Positions 14,558 through 15,277 of a stretch of 15,277 nt of DNA are shown one piece after another; the first letter of the stretch is position 1; every line of letters begins with the position of its first letter. The stretch is from AE-B3B sp964543295 (GTDB taxonomy: Bacteria; Aerophobota; Aerophobia; Aerophobales; AE-B3A). The notes under the pieces are model-generated. The model did not search any database. It saw only the letters and a list, made by a program, of their open reading frames with translations, and was not told the origin of the DNA. Where the stretch lies: positions 1-15,277 of the forward strand of contig CAZIXA010000050.1 of assembly GCA_964543295.1 (NCBI GenBank). Direction: 5' to 3'. The position numbers were made by a program, and so were the translations under genes.

Positions 14558-14595
14558 CTCTCCAAAAACCGGATTCACAACTAATGAGATTTGGC
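14558..14595 (+). repeat. Dispersed direct repeat, copy F
   Basis: The most divergent clear copy: GATTCACAA (14572-14580), variable CTAATG, then AGATTTGGC (14587-14595), preceded by TCCAAAAACCG as in copies A and B. It lies 66 bases after the radical SAM stop and 101 bases before the next ATG. The -35-like hexamer is TTCACA here, with TAATCT 17 bases on. Confidence 0.6.
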
Positions 14596-14696
14596 TTAAT
14601 CTCTCGGGAGATGATACTATCAGGAGAGCTTTAAGTAAATGGTAAGTTCTAACATAGCTAGTCATCTAACATCGTTTGAGCGTAAGGAGGCACCAA

Positions 14697-15110
14697 ATGA
14701 GATATGTTATTTATGTGGTGATCATCTCGGCCATGGTTCTTGTATCCGCTTCAACCTTCGCTGGAGTGATTGGTAAAACCAATGAGGAAGTACGCACCAT
14801 TGCTGAGCCTATTCTCGATAATATTCTTGAAGGATTCAAAACAGATGACTATGTAAAGTACTCGAGAGATTTGGATGATACCCTGAAGGAAACAATTCCG
14901 GAGAACAAGTTTCTTGAGACTGACCGTCAGATTGAGAGTTCCATTGGAAATTGCCAATTCCGAGAATACCTTGGTTTTCTAACTAAGGGCCAAATGACCA
15001 TGGTTCTGTGGAAGGGAAGGTTTGATAGATCGGTAGATGATGTCTTGATCAAGCTCGTGGTATCGAAACGAAAGGATAAATACCTGGTTACGGGTCTTTG
15101 GTTTCAATAG
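14697..15110 (+). CDS. Secreted DUF3887-family protein
   Basis: A 137-residue exported protein. The ATG at 14697 follows AAGGAGG; a longer TTG version overlaps that site and is rejected. Residues 1-23 are a signal peptide (hydrophobic core YVIYVVIISAMVLVSA, likely cleavage near ASTFAG). The mature part EPILDNILEGFKTDDYVKYS, RDLDDTLKETIP, FREYLGFLTKGQMTMVLW, KGRFD and DDVLIKLVVSKRKDKYLV ending GLWFQ follows the DUF3887 pattern, an NTF2-like small fold of unknown role. Length is typical. It is the third single gene preceded by a copy of the dispersed repeat. C86 is the only cysteine. Confidence 0.8.
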   Translation: MRYVIYVVIISAMVLVSASTFAGVIGKTNEEVRTIAEPILDNILEGFKTDDYVKYSRDLDDTLKETIPENKFLETDRQIESSIGNCQFREYLGFLTKGQMTMVLWKGRFDRSVDDVLIKLVVSKRKDKYLVTGLWFQ

Positions 15111-15161
15111 GCTAGCAGCAACGGCAGATAGCGCAGCATGGAAGATTGGTGTATGTGACAC

Positions 15162-15277
15162 TTATCCAAAATTCTGTTTCACGAGGACTTTTTTCCTGCC
15201 AGGATCCCACATTTCTGATAAGCTTAACTTCCCGAATGACTTCCGGAAATAGGTATCAGTAAAGGCATTGATTTTTG
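15162..15277 (-). CDS. C-terminal end of a gene entering from the right, unknown
   Basis: The minus-strand frame is open from the window edge to TAA at 15162-15164 and reads NAFTDTYFRKSFGKLSLSE then MWDPGRKKVLVKQNFG. Composition is protein-like but only 38 codons are visible. It would converge with the DUF3887 gene. No family recognised; a chance open frame cannot be excluded. Confidence 0.3.
   Translation of the reverse strand, partial: KINAFTDTYFRKSFGKLSLSEMWDPGRKKVLVKQNFG

Noticed and set aside
6031..14595. Integron attC sites or a CRISPR array
   Set aside because: The repeats lack the GTTRRRY and RYYYAAC attC boxes and the paired inner boxes, and spacing of 0.2-3 kb with genes between excludes CRISPR. 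No tyrosine integron integrase is visible.

Overview
The window looks bacterial: Shine-Dalgarno motifs sit 6-9 bases before most starts, GTG and TTG starts occur, and one perfect sigma-70 type promoter is visible. The organism cannot be named from sequence alone. A P-type proton pump, polyferredoxin and radical SAM proteins, and a compatible-solute type glycosyltransferase would fit an anaerobic or subsurface lineage (Chloroflexota/Dehalococcoidia-like is one guess, low confidence).

Left part (1-5.8 kb) is ordinary, intact and densely coded: a terminator from an off-window gene, a small membrane protein on the minus strand, an HtrA/DegP-type periplasmic protease with its own promoter, a P3A H+-ATPase without the C-terminal autoinhibitory tail, and a GT4 glycosyltransferase resembling mannosylglucosylglycerate synthase. 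It ends abruptly in a 37-codon remnant of acetate kinase.

From about 5.9 kb the character changes to an accessory, partly decayed region. Next to the acetate kinase stump are the C-terminal tail of an IS3/IS481-type transposase and the C-terminal half of a serine recombinase. Then come a GT-A glycosyltransferase and a GT4 glycosyltransferase broken by one missing base, a remnant-rich stretch (9.1-10.1 kb) with a hairpin-rich 120-base segment, and a minus-strand cluster of tiny genes and remnants (10.1-11.9 kb). That cluster holds two small membrane proteins, half of a cold-shock domain, an HU C-terminus, a doubly frameshifted gene and an antitoxin-like gene with an early amber stop.

The right end (12.5-15.1 kb) has three intact plus-strand genes: a NapH-like polyferredoxin membrane protein, a radical SAM protein with extra cysteines, and a secreted DUF3887 protein.

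The most unusual structure is a dispersed short direct repeat, with core GATTGACAA, six variable bases, then AGATTTGGC. It occurs only from 6.0 kb rightward, always in the same orientation: four copies close to the consensus, one clear divergent copy, and one or two partial ones. At the right end the copies alternate with single genes (repeat-gene-repeat-gene-repeat-gene), each gene starting 40-120 bases after its repeat, and one repeat overlaps the stop codon of the preceding gene. This resembles a gene-cassette array, but the repeat does not match integron attC sites. Each copy also carries a TTGACA-like hexamer. Its nature (cassette boundary, mobile promoter, or residue of a mobile element) cannot be settled here.
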